A stretch of DNA of 32,991 nucleotides from Lachnospiraceae bacterium (GTDB lineage Bacteria; Bacillota; Clostridia; Lachnospirales; Lachnospiraceae): assembly GCA_017408735.1 (NCBI GenBank), contig JAFQUB010000025.1, positions 1 through 32,991 of the forward strand. Direction: 5' to 3'. The position numbers and the translations under genes are program-made. The notes beneath the pieces are model-generated. The model was not told where the DNA came from. It saw only the letters and a program-made list of their open reading frames with translations, and did no database searches. Every line of letters begins with the position of its first letter. Positions within the stretch are counted from its first letter, which is position 1. Positions 1-7,454 of this stretch are shown here, piece by piece.

Positions 1-2071
1 GGTGGAACTCATCACAGTAATAACGGGTAGCAATCTTTCGCTCCCTGTTCTGTGATACCCTGTTCCATACCGCATCCTGTACGATCAACATACCAAGTTC
101 TTTTAACTGATTACCCAAATCCCTAATGTCAAAGCACATAATACGGTTTCTGCTGTCCACATTGGTACGGTGGTTAAAATAATTCTGCGAACCATGCACA
201 TACAGTACAAGCGAGTTAGCAATACGCTCTGCTTTCTTATTTTTGTGTGCTAATAGTGCATTATATAAATCTTCCAAAATCGGCATATTCTCCGGCACTG
301 GATTTTCAAAATAAGCATCATAAATATGACGGATACACTCGTCAATGATACCTTTCTCGTCATTCTCCAGACCGTCCTTTCCTCCGGCAATCAAGTCACA
401 CAACGTAATGATAAAATCACTCTTTAATTTCAGTGCTTCTTTATCCCCTTTGTGGCTAAGCTGAATATCCATCGGATTCAGATAATCTTGGGAATTGGTT
501 GCAAGCCTTACCACCTGCCCATGCAACGCACCCACAAGTGCAAAATATTCTCCTTCCGGGTCACAGATAATCACATCATCCCTTGTCATAAGGAAACAGG
601 ATAAAATTTCTCGTTTTGCACTAAATGACTTACCACTACCGGGTGTACCTAAAATCACTCCGTTTGGTGTTCTAAGACGCTTCCTGTCTGCCATAATCAT
701 GTTGTTGGAAAGAGCATTTAAACCATAATAAATAGCCGGTGTCGGCATAAATAATTCCTGTGTACAGAACGGAACCAGAATAGCTGTACTCTTTGTGGTA
801 AGCACTCGTTCAATTCCCGTATCATTGCATCCAATCGGTGCAGAAGCCATAAGTCCCTGTTCCTGTAAATACTGCAAGCAACGCAAGTTACAGTTTGCCT
901 GCTGAATAATACCGGACACCCTCTGTGTGATATTTTCCAGTTCTCTTTTACTTCTGCCGTAACAGGTAATTAAGAAAGTCATCTTGATAATCTTCTGGTT
1001 GCTGGTGTTCAAATCATCCAAAAGCTCAAGGGTATCTTTCTCATAAGTAACAATGTCCGTAGGTAAAATATCCATATCATACCCGCTTCGAACTGCTTTT
1101 TTCTGTTCCTCAATCTTCATTTTCTGAATATTGGTAAGAGCAGCCTTTAACATCTTGATTGCCTTAACCGGGTCCATTGTCTGCATATGCATGGTAATGG
1201 TTAAGTTATCATCAATATCAAGGAGCTTTTTAAGCAGCTCATCATTGAAACGTGGTGCAATAATATCTAAGTAATGCACACTTCCATACATCTTTCCTGC
1301 CTTAAATCGGCTTGGATAACGGAAATCAAATCCCGGTGGTGCAATATAATCTTTCACACTCTTTCCGGACTCCGACATTTCCTTAAAAGAAAAACGGAAA
1401 GGCTCCATTGTATCCTGATTGAAATATTCATGCAAAATACGCAGACGTTCCTTTCCGTCAATGCTTTTGGCTTGTGTACCAATATTTAAGAAGTTCTTGA
1501 TCACATCCGCTTCAATACTTGAGAGCTTCGCCTTTGCTTCTTTATATCCCTTACACTCTGTGCCAAAAATAAGATATTTTGATTTTATAATTCCATTGTT
1601 GCCCTTTGCAGCCTGTTTCTTCAACATTTCCGTATATTCCTCACGAATATCGTCAAATTCATCTCCCTGCAAAGGAATATCAAACTGGTCTATCAATGTC
1701 TGTTCATTTACCTGTCGATTAAACAGGAACAATTCAAACTTGATAGACGGGTCAAAATAGTTAATGAGTTCGCTGTACTCTTCCAGAATTTCTCCTTGAT
1801 CCTCTATCTCCAAAAGGTCATAATTTATATCATAAAATTCCACCATTTTCGTATAGAAATCAGAAGTTACCTGACAGATACCATCACGGAACATCTTTTT
1901 GAAAGTAATAGTATTCTGTGCAGTAGTAGGCTTTTCTGCTTTCCTGTCATTTCCTGCAAGAGTACGTTTCAGCTCCTTGAGCCTTTTCTTTTCTGAAAAA
2001 TTTAAGCCTGATTGCTGCTTTGCAGTGTTCTTATGCTTAGTCTGCACTTTTGCCTGTGGCTTTTTCTTCAA
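1..2071 (-). CDS. VirB4/TraE-type conjugation ATPase (3' end beyond window)
   Basis: This is the energising ATPase of the type IV secretion system that moves the conjugative element; it acts at the cytoplasmic face of the transfer channel. The frame stays open for 690 codons from a TTG at 2071 to the window edge, so the C-terminal part (family members are near 800 residues) is missing. The TTG is chosen because AAGGAGG lies 9 bases upstream and the coding sequence then overlaps the prgI end by 35 bases, as expected for coupled transfer genes. A Walker A motif GTPGSGKS sits near residues 474-481. The Walker B region with DEFH lies at the very edge (residues 687-690). The basic, Lys/Gln-rich first 50 residues look disordered. 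Order after PrgI and VirB6 fits Tn1549-type elements. Identification is firm; the exact start is less so. Confidence 0.93.
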   Translation of the reverse strand, partial: MKKKPQAKVQTKHKNTAKQQSGLNFSEKKRLKELKRTLAGNDRKAEKPTTAQNTITFKKMFRDGICQVTSDFYTKMVEFYDINYDLLEIEDQGEILEEYSELINYFDPSIKFELFLFNRQVNEQTLIDQFDIPLQGDEFDDIREEYTEMLKKQAAKGNNGIIKSKYLIFGTECKGYKEAKAKLSSIEADVIKNFLNIGTQAKSIDGKERLRILHEYFNQDTMEPFRFSFKEMSESGKSVKDYIAPPGFDFRYPSRFKAGKMYGSVHYLDIIAPRFNDELLKKLLDIDDNLTITMHMQTMDPVKAIKMLKAALTNIQKMKIEEQKKAVRSGYDMDILPTDIVTYEKDTLELLDDLNTSNQKIIKMTFLITCYGRSKRELENITQRVSGIIQQANCNLRCLQYLQEQGLMASAPIGCNDTGIERVLTTKSTAILVPFCTQELFMPTPAIYYGLNALSNNMIMADRKRLRTPNGVILGTPGSGKSFSAKREILSCFLMTRDDVIICDPEGEYFALVGALHGQVVRLATNSQDYLNPMDIQLSHKGDKEALKLKSDFIITLCDLIAGGKDGLENDEKGIIDECIRHIYDAYFENPVPENMPILEDLYNALLAHKNKKAERIANSLVLYVHGSQNYFNHRTNVDSRNRIMCFDIRDLGNQLKELGMLIVQDAVWNRVSQNRERKIATRYYCDEFH

Positions 2072-2426
2072 GATAACGCACCTCCTTCTTCATACGCTCT
2101 TTTTCTTCTAACTGTCTGTAAAGATTTTCTGATTTATAGGGACGTATTCCCGGTGTTAAAAATTTCTGCCTTATCATAAAATACAAAAGTTTCTCTGCCA
2201 GGAAACCATCCTTTTCATACATCGCCAAAAAGAAAAACGGCATCATAATTGCCACCATGATAAGTGCCGATACCTGTGTTCCTAACACACCCTTTGTAAA
2301 AAGGTAAAATGGAACACCAACTGCACCTGCACCACCAAAGCAGATAAGCTGACGTTTCGTTAAGTTCATTGCCACCTTTGTTTTGATACCACTCAAATTC
2401 TTTGGCACTGCTACGGATATTGCCAT
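2037..2426 (-). CDS. PrgI family conjugation membrane protein
   Basis: Small inner-membrane component of the conjugation machinery, regularly encoded directly before VirB4 in Gram-positive conjugative elements. The protein opens with a short VPKNL-type stretch and a basic segment (LTKRQ). Two hydrophobic segments follow around residues 27-65, and the C-terminal tail is charged with EEKERMKKE. An ATG at 2426 matches where PrgI proteins usually begin. A TTG at 2453 is the alternative and lies 12 bases after a strong AAAGGAGG, so the true start is ambiguous between these two. The 3' end overlaps virB4 by 35 bases. The 47-base gap to the VirB6-like gene suggests one transcript. Confidence 0.88.
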   Translation of the reverse strand: MAISVAVPKNLSGIKTKVAMNLTKRQLICFGGAGAVGVPFYLFTKGVLGTQVSALIMVAIMMPFFFLAMYEKDGFLAEKLLYFMIRQKFLTPGIRPYKSENLYRQLEEKERMKKEVRYLEEKATGKSAD

Positions 2427-2473
2427 ATACTCTGCAACCGGAAGGTGTAACAACTCCGGCTGCTACCTCCTTT

Positions 2474-3346
2474 CTAGTGTGCATTAAAAATTGATTTACT
2501 AAGAGAACCTGTTTTAAACAAGCTGAAACACAGGACAACAGTATATGCTGCCACCGACCATAATGCTGTATGAAGATTGCTTGCTACTGCAACACTTGAT
2601 ACCAGCACTGCATAAATCGCAACACATACCATAATGAAAAATCCCTGAAAAGCTAACGCACAAAGTCCCTTAATATAATTGTTTCCGATACTGCCCCATT
2701 CCCTGTTGCTAAGTGTTGCAAACGGAACCGGAGCTACTGAAATATAAAGGTATATTTCAATCATTCGCCCATAAAGCATGACGGTGATTAACAGCGAAAT
2801 GATTTTCATACACAAGCTGACAATCATGGTTTCAATTCCAAGTCCTATCAGTTCGCCTATTTCCATCGTGGAGATCTGATTATTAAACATGGTCTGCAAA
2901 GTGCTTGATACATCCAGACTGGTTGAGCCTGTAATAACACCTGCCGCACTCGTGACTATATGATTTCCCACATCGAAAATTGCCATAGTAATGTCAAAGG
3001 TATAGCTTACAATCAATACTGCTATACACGCTTTGATGAGGTAGCGAAAGAAAAATTCGCTACCCATCTCATGCATATTGTTTTTGTCCATTACCATAGT
3101 TATCAGCTCATAGCAGAGAATCGCACTAATAATCATCCCCGCTATTGGCACCATGACGCTATCTGACAGATTTTGTATCATGGAAAAGACACCGGAATTC
3201 CAACCGCTTGGTGTCTGACCAACCTCACTTGCGATTGTTCCCACTTTCGTATTTACATCCGTGAACATCGTTTCAAGGTTATCCAATATCCAGCCTTGCA
3301 GTATTTCCTTTATAAATTCAGTTATCTTATCAATGATTGAACCCAT
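2474..3346 (-). CDS. VirB6/TrbL-like conjugal transfer membrane protein (CD1112-type)
   Basis: Polytopic membrane protein of the type IV transfer channel. The 290 residues contain about six hydrophobic segments: around residues 65-90, 105-130, 165-195, 200-215, 230-255 and 262-280. The N-terminus carries an amphipathic stretch (IIDKITEFIKEIL). This size and layout match the VirB6/TrbL-like proteins of Tn1549-type elements, which sit between the Maff2 protein and PrgI, as here. The start ATG at 3346 follows the maff2 stop by 3 bases, so the genes are almost certainly cotranscribed and translationally coupled. Assignment to the family is confident; the precise role in channel assembly is inferred. 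Confidence 0.9.
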   Translation of the reverse strand: MGSIIDKITEFIKEILQGWILDNLETMFTDVNTKVGTIASEVGQTPSGWNSGVFSMIQNLSDSVMVPIAGMIISAILCYELITMVMDKNNMHEMGSEFFFRYLIKACIAVLIVSYTFDITMAIFDVGNHIVTSAAGVITGSTSLDVSSTLQTMFNNQISTMEIGELIGLGIETMIVSLCMKIISLLITVMLYGRMIEIYLYISVAPVPFATLSNREWGSIGNNYIKGLCALAFQGFFIMVCVAIYAVLVSSVAVASNLHTALWSVAAYTVVLCFSLFKTGSLSKSIFNAH

Positions 3347-3349
3347 AAA

Positions 3350-3565
3350 TTATGAGAATAATGTGGTAAGCTGTGGAATCACCGTCTGAGCCACAATTAC
3401 AATACCACCGCCAGCCATAAGCTGCTTAATACCCTGTGACTTTGCACCCGGATTATCATTACCATAACCTTCTAAAAGGTTGATAACACCCCATACTGCC
3501 ACACCTGCACCGATTGCTGTTACTACTGTCTTTAATCCTGTTACTGCTGTTGTAAAAAATGACAT
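3350..3565 (-). CDS. Maff2 family mobile-element protein (pilin/VirB2-like)
   Basis: A 71-residue protein with two hydrophobic segments (about residues 8-28 and 50-68) separated by a short Gly/Asn/Lys-rich loop, and no cytoplasmic domain. This is the pattern of VirB2/TrcC-type pilins, and the sequence matches the Maff2 proteins found in Tn1549-like elements between the VirD4 coupling protein and the VirB6-like protein. AGAGG lies upstream of the ATG, within the end of the preceding 61-codon ORF. A pilin function is inferred from size, topology and position. Confidence 0.88.
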   Translation of the reverse strand: MSFFTTAVTGLKTVVTAIGAGVAVWGVINLLEGYGNDNPGAKSQGIKQLMAGGGIVIVAQTVIPQLTTLFS

Positions 3566-3569
3566 AATT

Positions 3570-3755
3570 CTAATTCCTCTTTCTTTCTCTAAAATTTTGT
3601 GTTGTTACAAATAAGAAAGAGTTTTGATATGTATTTATCCGTCCCCATGTTATAATGAGGACAGGGCAATTCTTTGAAGAACCCTGCGGACATCCGATAC
3701 TTTCAGTTTGGCGATTGGCGGTATCGGGTGTTTCTTTATTCTTCCAAAGACACAT
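3570..3755 (-). CDS. Small ORF, 61 residues, between coupling protein and Maff2
   Basis: I do not recognise this product. It is kept because an ATG at 3755 is preceded by AAAAAGGAG at 7 bases, the stop lies 4 bases before the maff2 start, and its last codons contain the maff2 ribosome binding site. That arrangement suggests translational coupling. The protein is basic and Cys/Gly/Asn-containing, with no membrane segment. The DNA of this frame also holds a strong inverted repeat (3691-3733) and a second hairpin near 3661-3686, so the region could instead be a structured leader for maff2. Immediately upstream is one copy of the element's recurring GGACA palindrome. Confidence 0.45.
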   Translation of the reverse strand: MCLWKNKETPDTANRQTESIGCPQGSSKNCPVLIITWGRINTYQNSFLFVTTQNFRERKRN

Positions 3756-3772
3756 TACAAAACTCCTTTTTC

Positions 3773-3793
3773 TTTTGGACACAATGTCCAAAG
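3773..3793. repeat. Palindrome copy a (GGACA-N3-TGTCC family)
   Basis: TTTTGGACA-CAA-TGTCCAAAG. In the minus direction it is followed at once by AAAAAGGAG and the ATG of the 61-residue ORF. Confidence 0.8.
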
Positions 3794-3827
3794 GTTAATA
3801 GTTCCATATTCAGTTGTCATTTCTGTA

Positions 3828-3850
3828 CTTCTGGACACTCTGTACAAAAG
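3828..3850. repeat. Palindrome copy b (diverged, abuts coupling-protein stop)
   Basis: CTTCTGGACA-CTC-TGTACAAAAG, with one arm mismatch relative to the other copies. It begins three bases after the coupling-protein stop codon in the minus direction. Confidence 0.7.
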
Positions 3851-3853
3851 TTA

Positions 3854-5707
3854 CTATTCCATTGTGTTTCCTTCAACTTCTCCGCAATCAAAGGCATCAT
3901 CTACCTCTGTATTTGCTGTGATTTTTATGCGATGCAGATGCTTCACATAATCCTCAATATCAAAGGTATTTTTCGGGTCAAAATCGGAAAGCTCTTTGTA
4001 TCTCTTGTGCTTCGTTATATCAAATTTATCTGAGAAAAATGGTCTTACACCTCTAAGCTGCATGATACATTTACCACCATCCATGACCGCTATCTCATCC
4101 TGACTCATAAGCTCTTTTCCTGTCTTTTGATAATTCAAACCGTAGGACTGGCTTGTCCCTCTTGTATCCGAGGTATTATAAAGGTCAATCGTTTCTTTAC
4201 CCAATACTTCCGCCAACTCTTTTAAAGTGGTCTTTTCTTTTCCTCCGAGGAATAACGTGGTGTCACAATTCCCTTCAATCGTATCAGCGTTGTCCTTATA
4301 AATTGCTTTAAGCTGGGATTTCGACTGCAAAATAATAGAAGCTGATATTTCACGGCTACGAATTGTAGCAATCAACTTCTCAAATTGTGGAATCTGTCCA
4401 ATATTACTGAACTCATCCAACAGGCATCTCACATGAACCGGGAGCCTGCCATTATAGACATCATCTGCTTTATCGCAGAGTAAATTGAATAACTGCGAAT
4501 ACATGATAGATACCACGAAATTAAATGTGGCATCCGTATCGGAAATAATAACGAATAATGCTGTCTTTTGTTCTCCGAGAGTATCAAGTTCCAGCTCATC
4601 ATATTCCATTAGTTCACGCAGCTCTTTTATATCAAATGGTGCTAATCTTGCACCACAGCTAATTAAAATACTCTTAGCTGTTTTCCCCGCAGCAAGTTTA
4701 TACTTTTTGTACTGCCTTACTGCAAAATGATTTGGGTCTTTTGTTTCCAACTCTTCAAATAATAAATCCACAGCATTTTTAAAATTCTCATCATCCTCTC
4801 TGGCTTCACTGGCGTCAATCATATCAATCAGCATTGCGAAGTTCTGCTCCTCCTCCGGTGCTTCATACCAGATGTATGCAATGAGTGCCGTATAATAGAG
4901 TTTTTCTGCCTTGACCCAGAAGTCCTCACCGGATTGCTGTCCCTCTCCTTTGGTGTTGACTATAATCGTGTTTACGAGTTTCAAAATATCCTTTTCACTC
5001 CGAATGTATGCGAAAGGATTATAGTGCATGGATTTTGCAAAGTTTATGGTATTCAAAACTTTTATTTTGTATTTGCCTTTCTTTAACATTTTTCCGCACT
5101 CAACAAGCACGGTTCCTTTTGGGTCTGTTACCACATAGGATGAGTGCATCTGCATCAGGTTCGGCTTCACAAAAAATCTTGTTTTACCGGAGCCGGAACC
5201 ACCGATTACAAGAATATTTTTATTTCTTGCATACTTTGGCTCTTTTGGTCTGCCGGACATCATCAGCCGTTCTGTCTGTGTCAAAAGCACGTTATTTTCA
5301 AACACAGAATCCATATATGGCTCAATGTCTTTGGCATTGCCCCACCTTGCAGAACCATACTCTACTCCCTGCCGGAACTTCTTTGCATTTTTTGCTTTGT
5401 AATAAACCACAAGCCTTAATGCAATACCACATCCCACACCAATCAATAAATCTCTTGGGTGGAAACTTGGTAAAGGATTGGCAAACAACTTATCAAAACG
5501 GTTCATGACTGCCATCATCTTGTCAGAAGCATTGCTTCCTTCCGCAACTCTCCACAGCCATGCAACCTTATCACAGAAATATCCCACTAATATATACGGT
5601 AAATTTAATAGTAACAGCTTCTTGGTATCCACACCTTCCGCTTTTGCTTTCAAATTATCCGGGATTGCTTTTAAGTCTTTGGTTATGCCCTCAATGATGT
5701 TACTCAA
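3854..5707 (-). CDS. VirD4/TraG-type IV coupling protein (CD1115-like)
   Basis: Coupling ATPase that docks the relaxase-DNA complex at the transfer channel. The 617 residues show two N-terminal membrane segments (about 31-54 and 87-103), a Walker A GGSGSGKT at 169-176, and a Walker B LLDEFSNIG near residue 425. The downstream block with QSKSQL and the EGNCDTTLFLGG segment is typical of VirD4 proteins. It begins with TTG overlapping the pcfB stop (TTGA), which implies translational coupling; PcfB-type proteins bind this ATPase in related conjugative plasmids. The acidic C-terminus (about the last 40 residues) could contact the relaxosome, which is inference. A palindrome copy abuts the stop codon. 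Confidence 0.95.
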   Translation of the reverse strand: MSNIIEGITKDLKAIPDNLKAKAEGVDTKKLLLLNLPYILVGYFCDKVAWLWRVAEGSNASDKMMAVMNRFDKLFANPLPSFHPRDLLIGVGCGIALRLVVYYKAKNAKKFRQGVEYGSARWGNAKDIEPYMDSVFENNVLLTQTERLMMSGRPKEPKYARNKNILVIGGSGSGKTRFFVKPNLMQMHSSYVVTDPKGTVLVECGKMLKKGKYKIKVLNTINFAKSMHYNPFAYIRSEKDILKLVNTIIVNTKGEGQQSGEDFWVKAEKLYYTALIAYIWYEAPEEEQNFAMLIDMIDASEAREDDENFKNAVDLLFEELETKDPNHFAVRQYKKYKLAAGKTAKSILISCGARLAPFDIKELRELMEYDELELDTLGEQKTALFVIISDTDATFNFVVSIMYSQLFNLLCDKADDVYNGRLPVHVRCLLDEFSNIGQIPQFEKLIATIRSREISASIILQSKSQLKAIYKDNADTIEGNCDTTLFLGGKEKTTLKELAEVLGKETIDLYNTSDTRGTSQSYGLNYQKTGKELMSQDEIAVMDGGKCIMQLRGVRPFFSDKFDITKHKRYKELSDFDPKNTFDIEDYVKHLHRIKITANTEVDDAFDCGEVEGNTME

Positions 5708-6180
5708 AGGCTCTGTCCCCTGTCCTTATTTTTCTCCCGGCTCCGTTCTCTGTTCTTATCCTGTGATACTGCGTCCTTAAAGCGTTTTAATTTCTCCCTC
5801 ACGGAAGTTCTGCCTTTTCGTTTTTCATTACCATAAACAAATTCTTTGAATGCCTGTGCTACCACATCGGCATCCCTGCCCTTGAAAAATACCACATACT
5901 TGGGCGGTTCTGTTGTCTTGTCCTTCTTGACAGCAAAATCAACGTTATATTTACGAGCTACCCGCTCAAAGGATTTGATATTGCCATCCGTCACTTCAAT
6001 AGACGAAACTCCCGCCCCTTCACCTACCAGCTTCTTTACTGACACCTTACCATGCATTTTCTGTGCCTTCTGCTTGCGATGATTTAAATACATCCGCATT
6101 GCAGCTTTTAAGATGTTGGCATCCAATTTAGCGGTCTTAATTACAAGAGCGATTGTCTTTTGGGTTACTTCCTCTTGCAT
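5704..6180 (-). CDS. PcfB family relaxosome/coupling accessory protein (DUF3801)
   Basis: Cytoplasmic accessory factor that, in enterococcal conjugative plasmids, links the relaxosome to the VirD4-type coupling protein PcfC. The start at 6180 is chosen over a longer frame because AGGAGG lies 5 bases upstream and the protein then begins MQEEVTQKT, as family members do. The 158-residue product has an N-terminal helical, Lys-rich half, a central segment with KNVDF-like DNA-processing homology (YNVDFAVKKDK, VVFFKGRDADVV), and a highly basic, Arg/Lys/Asp-rich C-terminus that is probably disordered. It overlaps the coupling protein gene by 4 bases. Upstream are a possible 12-codon leader ORF and a palindrome copy. 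Confidence 0.9.
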   Translation of the reverse strand: MQEEVTQKTIALVIKTAKLDANILKAAMRMYLNHRKQKAQKMHGKVSVKKLVGEGAGVSSIEVTDGNIKSFERVARKYNVDFAVKKDKTTEPPKYVVFFKGRDADVVAQAFKEFVYGNEKRKGRTSVREKLKRFKDAVSQDKNRERSREKNKDRGQSL

Positions 6181-6220
6181 AAGTACCTCCTGTTTCGTTG
6201 TTACCTGCGTGTATGATCCA

Positions 6221-6259
6221 CTATGGTGGAACATACAGCCGATGTAATAAATACTTCAT
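6221..6259 (-). CDS. Possible 12-codon leader peptide upstream of pcfB
   Basis: An ATG at 6259 is preceded by AAAGGAG at 4 bases and encodes MKYLLHRLYVPP before TAG. It lies between the recurring palindrome (6274-6296) and the pcfB ribosome binding site. The stop codon sits inside a 5-bp inverted repeat TCCAC-TATG-GTGGA (6217-6230). It could be a leader peptide tuning pcfB expression, or chance. Only the start signal supports it. Confidence 0.2.
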   Translation of the reverse strand: MKYLLHRLYVPP

Positions 6260-6273
6260 AATTCTCCTTTCCA

Positions 6274-6296
6274 CTTCTGGACATTGTGTCCAAAAG
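6274..6296. repeat. Palindrome copy c (GGACA-N3-TGTCC family)
   Basis: Inverted repeat CTTCTGGACA-TTG-TGTCCAAAAG. It lies directly after the terminator at 6301-6340 in the minus direction and just before AAAGGAG. Together with that terminator it forms the left member of the 75-bp direct repeat pair that brackets the cargo segment. The arms differ by one base (C against A), and the same asymmetry is kept in copy d. Confidence 0.8.
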
Positions 6297-6300
6297 CATT

Positions 6301-6340
6301 AAAAAAGGGCAGCTACAAATCTCTCGACTTATAACTGCCC
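6301..6340 (-). terminator. Intrinsic terminator after the PIN-like gene
   Basis: On the minus strand, GGGCAGTTATAA pairs with TTGTAGCTGCCC (12 bp allowing two G-U pairs), followed by TTTTTT. It lies 18 bases after the stop of the PIN-like gene at 6358. A sequence-related terminator at 9817-9855 keeps the stem through different G-U and Watson-Crick pairs, so the structure itself appears conserved. Confidence 0.85.
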
Positions 6341-6357
6341 TGACGCTGTAATTTTAA

Positions 6358-7359
6358 TCAACAAAAATGATTTATGAATTCTTCTTCACTTACAACCTTG
6401 GTTTTTATTCCGTAAACATCATAAAGAAACTGAGTCTTCTCACGAGTATGTCCATCCTCCGATACAAAATAGCAAGCTTCCGATGCATAGTATGCATGGT
6501 TACCATCTCTTACTATATTATCAAGGGTATTTTTATTTTTTTTCAATTTATCATGAAATTTAGGATGTAAATCTAATAACTCATATCCATTGGTTAAAAG
6601 AAGTTCTAAACAAACTTCTTTATGATACATCGAAAACCAATTCTCAGCAATAGATTTCCATTTCTTTTGTAATTCAGGAACATCATATGACATTGATTCC
6701 AGAAAAGACTCCATATGTAACAATAAAAAATCTAAATAATCTCGATCTTTCAGACTATTCTGTTGTTCCCTTGCATCTTCTTTGTTTATTTCAAATTGTT
6801 CCATATACGCCCTAAACTTTCGGTATTTATCGGCATTCACAAACATTTCATTATATAGTTCTTCAAGAAATTCACTCATAGAAAAGGGATTGTAAATTCC
6901 ATTACTTCTCTCAAGCATTTCATATAATGGATAATCTTTATTTATTTTACTCATATCAACCCTAAATGTAGCTTCTGGGTTCAAAAAATATTGAGAATTA
7001 AATCCTCTTCTGTTTTTTTCTTCCTTTATTTCTTCATCAAAAAAATCCATTATTGGTTTTTTAATCATTACAAATTTATTTAATTCATCACATCTAGCAA
7101 GACAAAAAGAATTTGTTATGCTCTCAAAAAAGGCAAAATCTGCTTTTACTTCTTCTCTGTATTTCTCATTATAATGGTTTGCTCTGTCCTTAATATGACC
7201 ATGGCTATATGGGAATTTATATTTTTTTCTCAAAGAATAGATTATTCTTTTCATTTCTTCGTCTAATTCTTTTTTGTCATTTCTTGGATTAATCATGTTC
7301 TTAACTACATTCCAATCAAGATAAATATATTTATCTTGACATAATTCATCAATTCTCAT
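6358..7359 (-). CDS. PIN-like nuclease-fold protein (cargo)
   Basis: The 333-residue protein has the signature of a PIN-like ribonuclease fold split by a long insertion. An N-terminal strand ends in YLDWN (Asp15) and is followed by FPYSHGHIKD near residues 48-57. A C-terminal part has DGNHAYYASEACYFVSEDG, then a helix-strand pair ending in VVSEEEF. In PIN domains the first Asp, the middle polar residues and the late 'H..YA...FVS.D' acidic residue hold the metal. The middle 200 residues are helical and unrecognised. GGGGG lies 10 bases before the ATG at 7359. The gene is AT-rich and lies 95 bases after the PD-(D/E)XK gene, likely in the same transcript. A defence or toxin role is inference; no partner antitoxin of usual size is adjacent. 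Confidence 0.7.
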   Translation of the reverse strand: MRIDELCQDKYIYLDWNVVKNMINPRNDKKELDEEMKRIIYSLRKKYKFPYSHGHIKDRANHYNEKYREEVKADFAFFESITNSFCLARCDELNKFVMIKKPIMDFFDEEIKEEKNRRGFNSQYFLNPEATFRVDMSKINKDYPLYEMLERSNGIYNPFSMSEFLEELYNEMFVNADKYRKFRAYMEQFEINKEDAREQQNSLKDRDYLDFLLLHMESFLESMSYDVPELQKKWKSIAENWFSMYHKEVCLELLLTNGYELLDLHPKFHDKLKKNKNTLDNIVRDGNHAYYASEACYFVSEDGHTREKTQFLYDVYGIKTKVVSEEEFINHFC

Positions 7360-7454
7360 ATTTATTATTCCCCCTGTATTATTGGTCTGTCAATTTTGTA
7401 TTTTTCCAGCTTACATATATTTGACAATATACACTGAACTAATACATTCCATCT

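Noticed and set aside
5008-5508. Plus-strand open frame of 166 codons
   Set aside because: It lies opposite the VirD4 coupling protein gene, has no ribosome site or recognisable product, and is best explained as a shadow.
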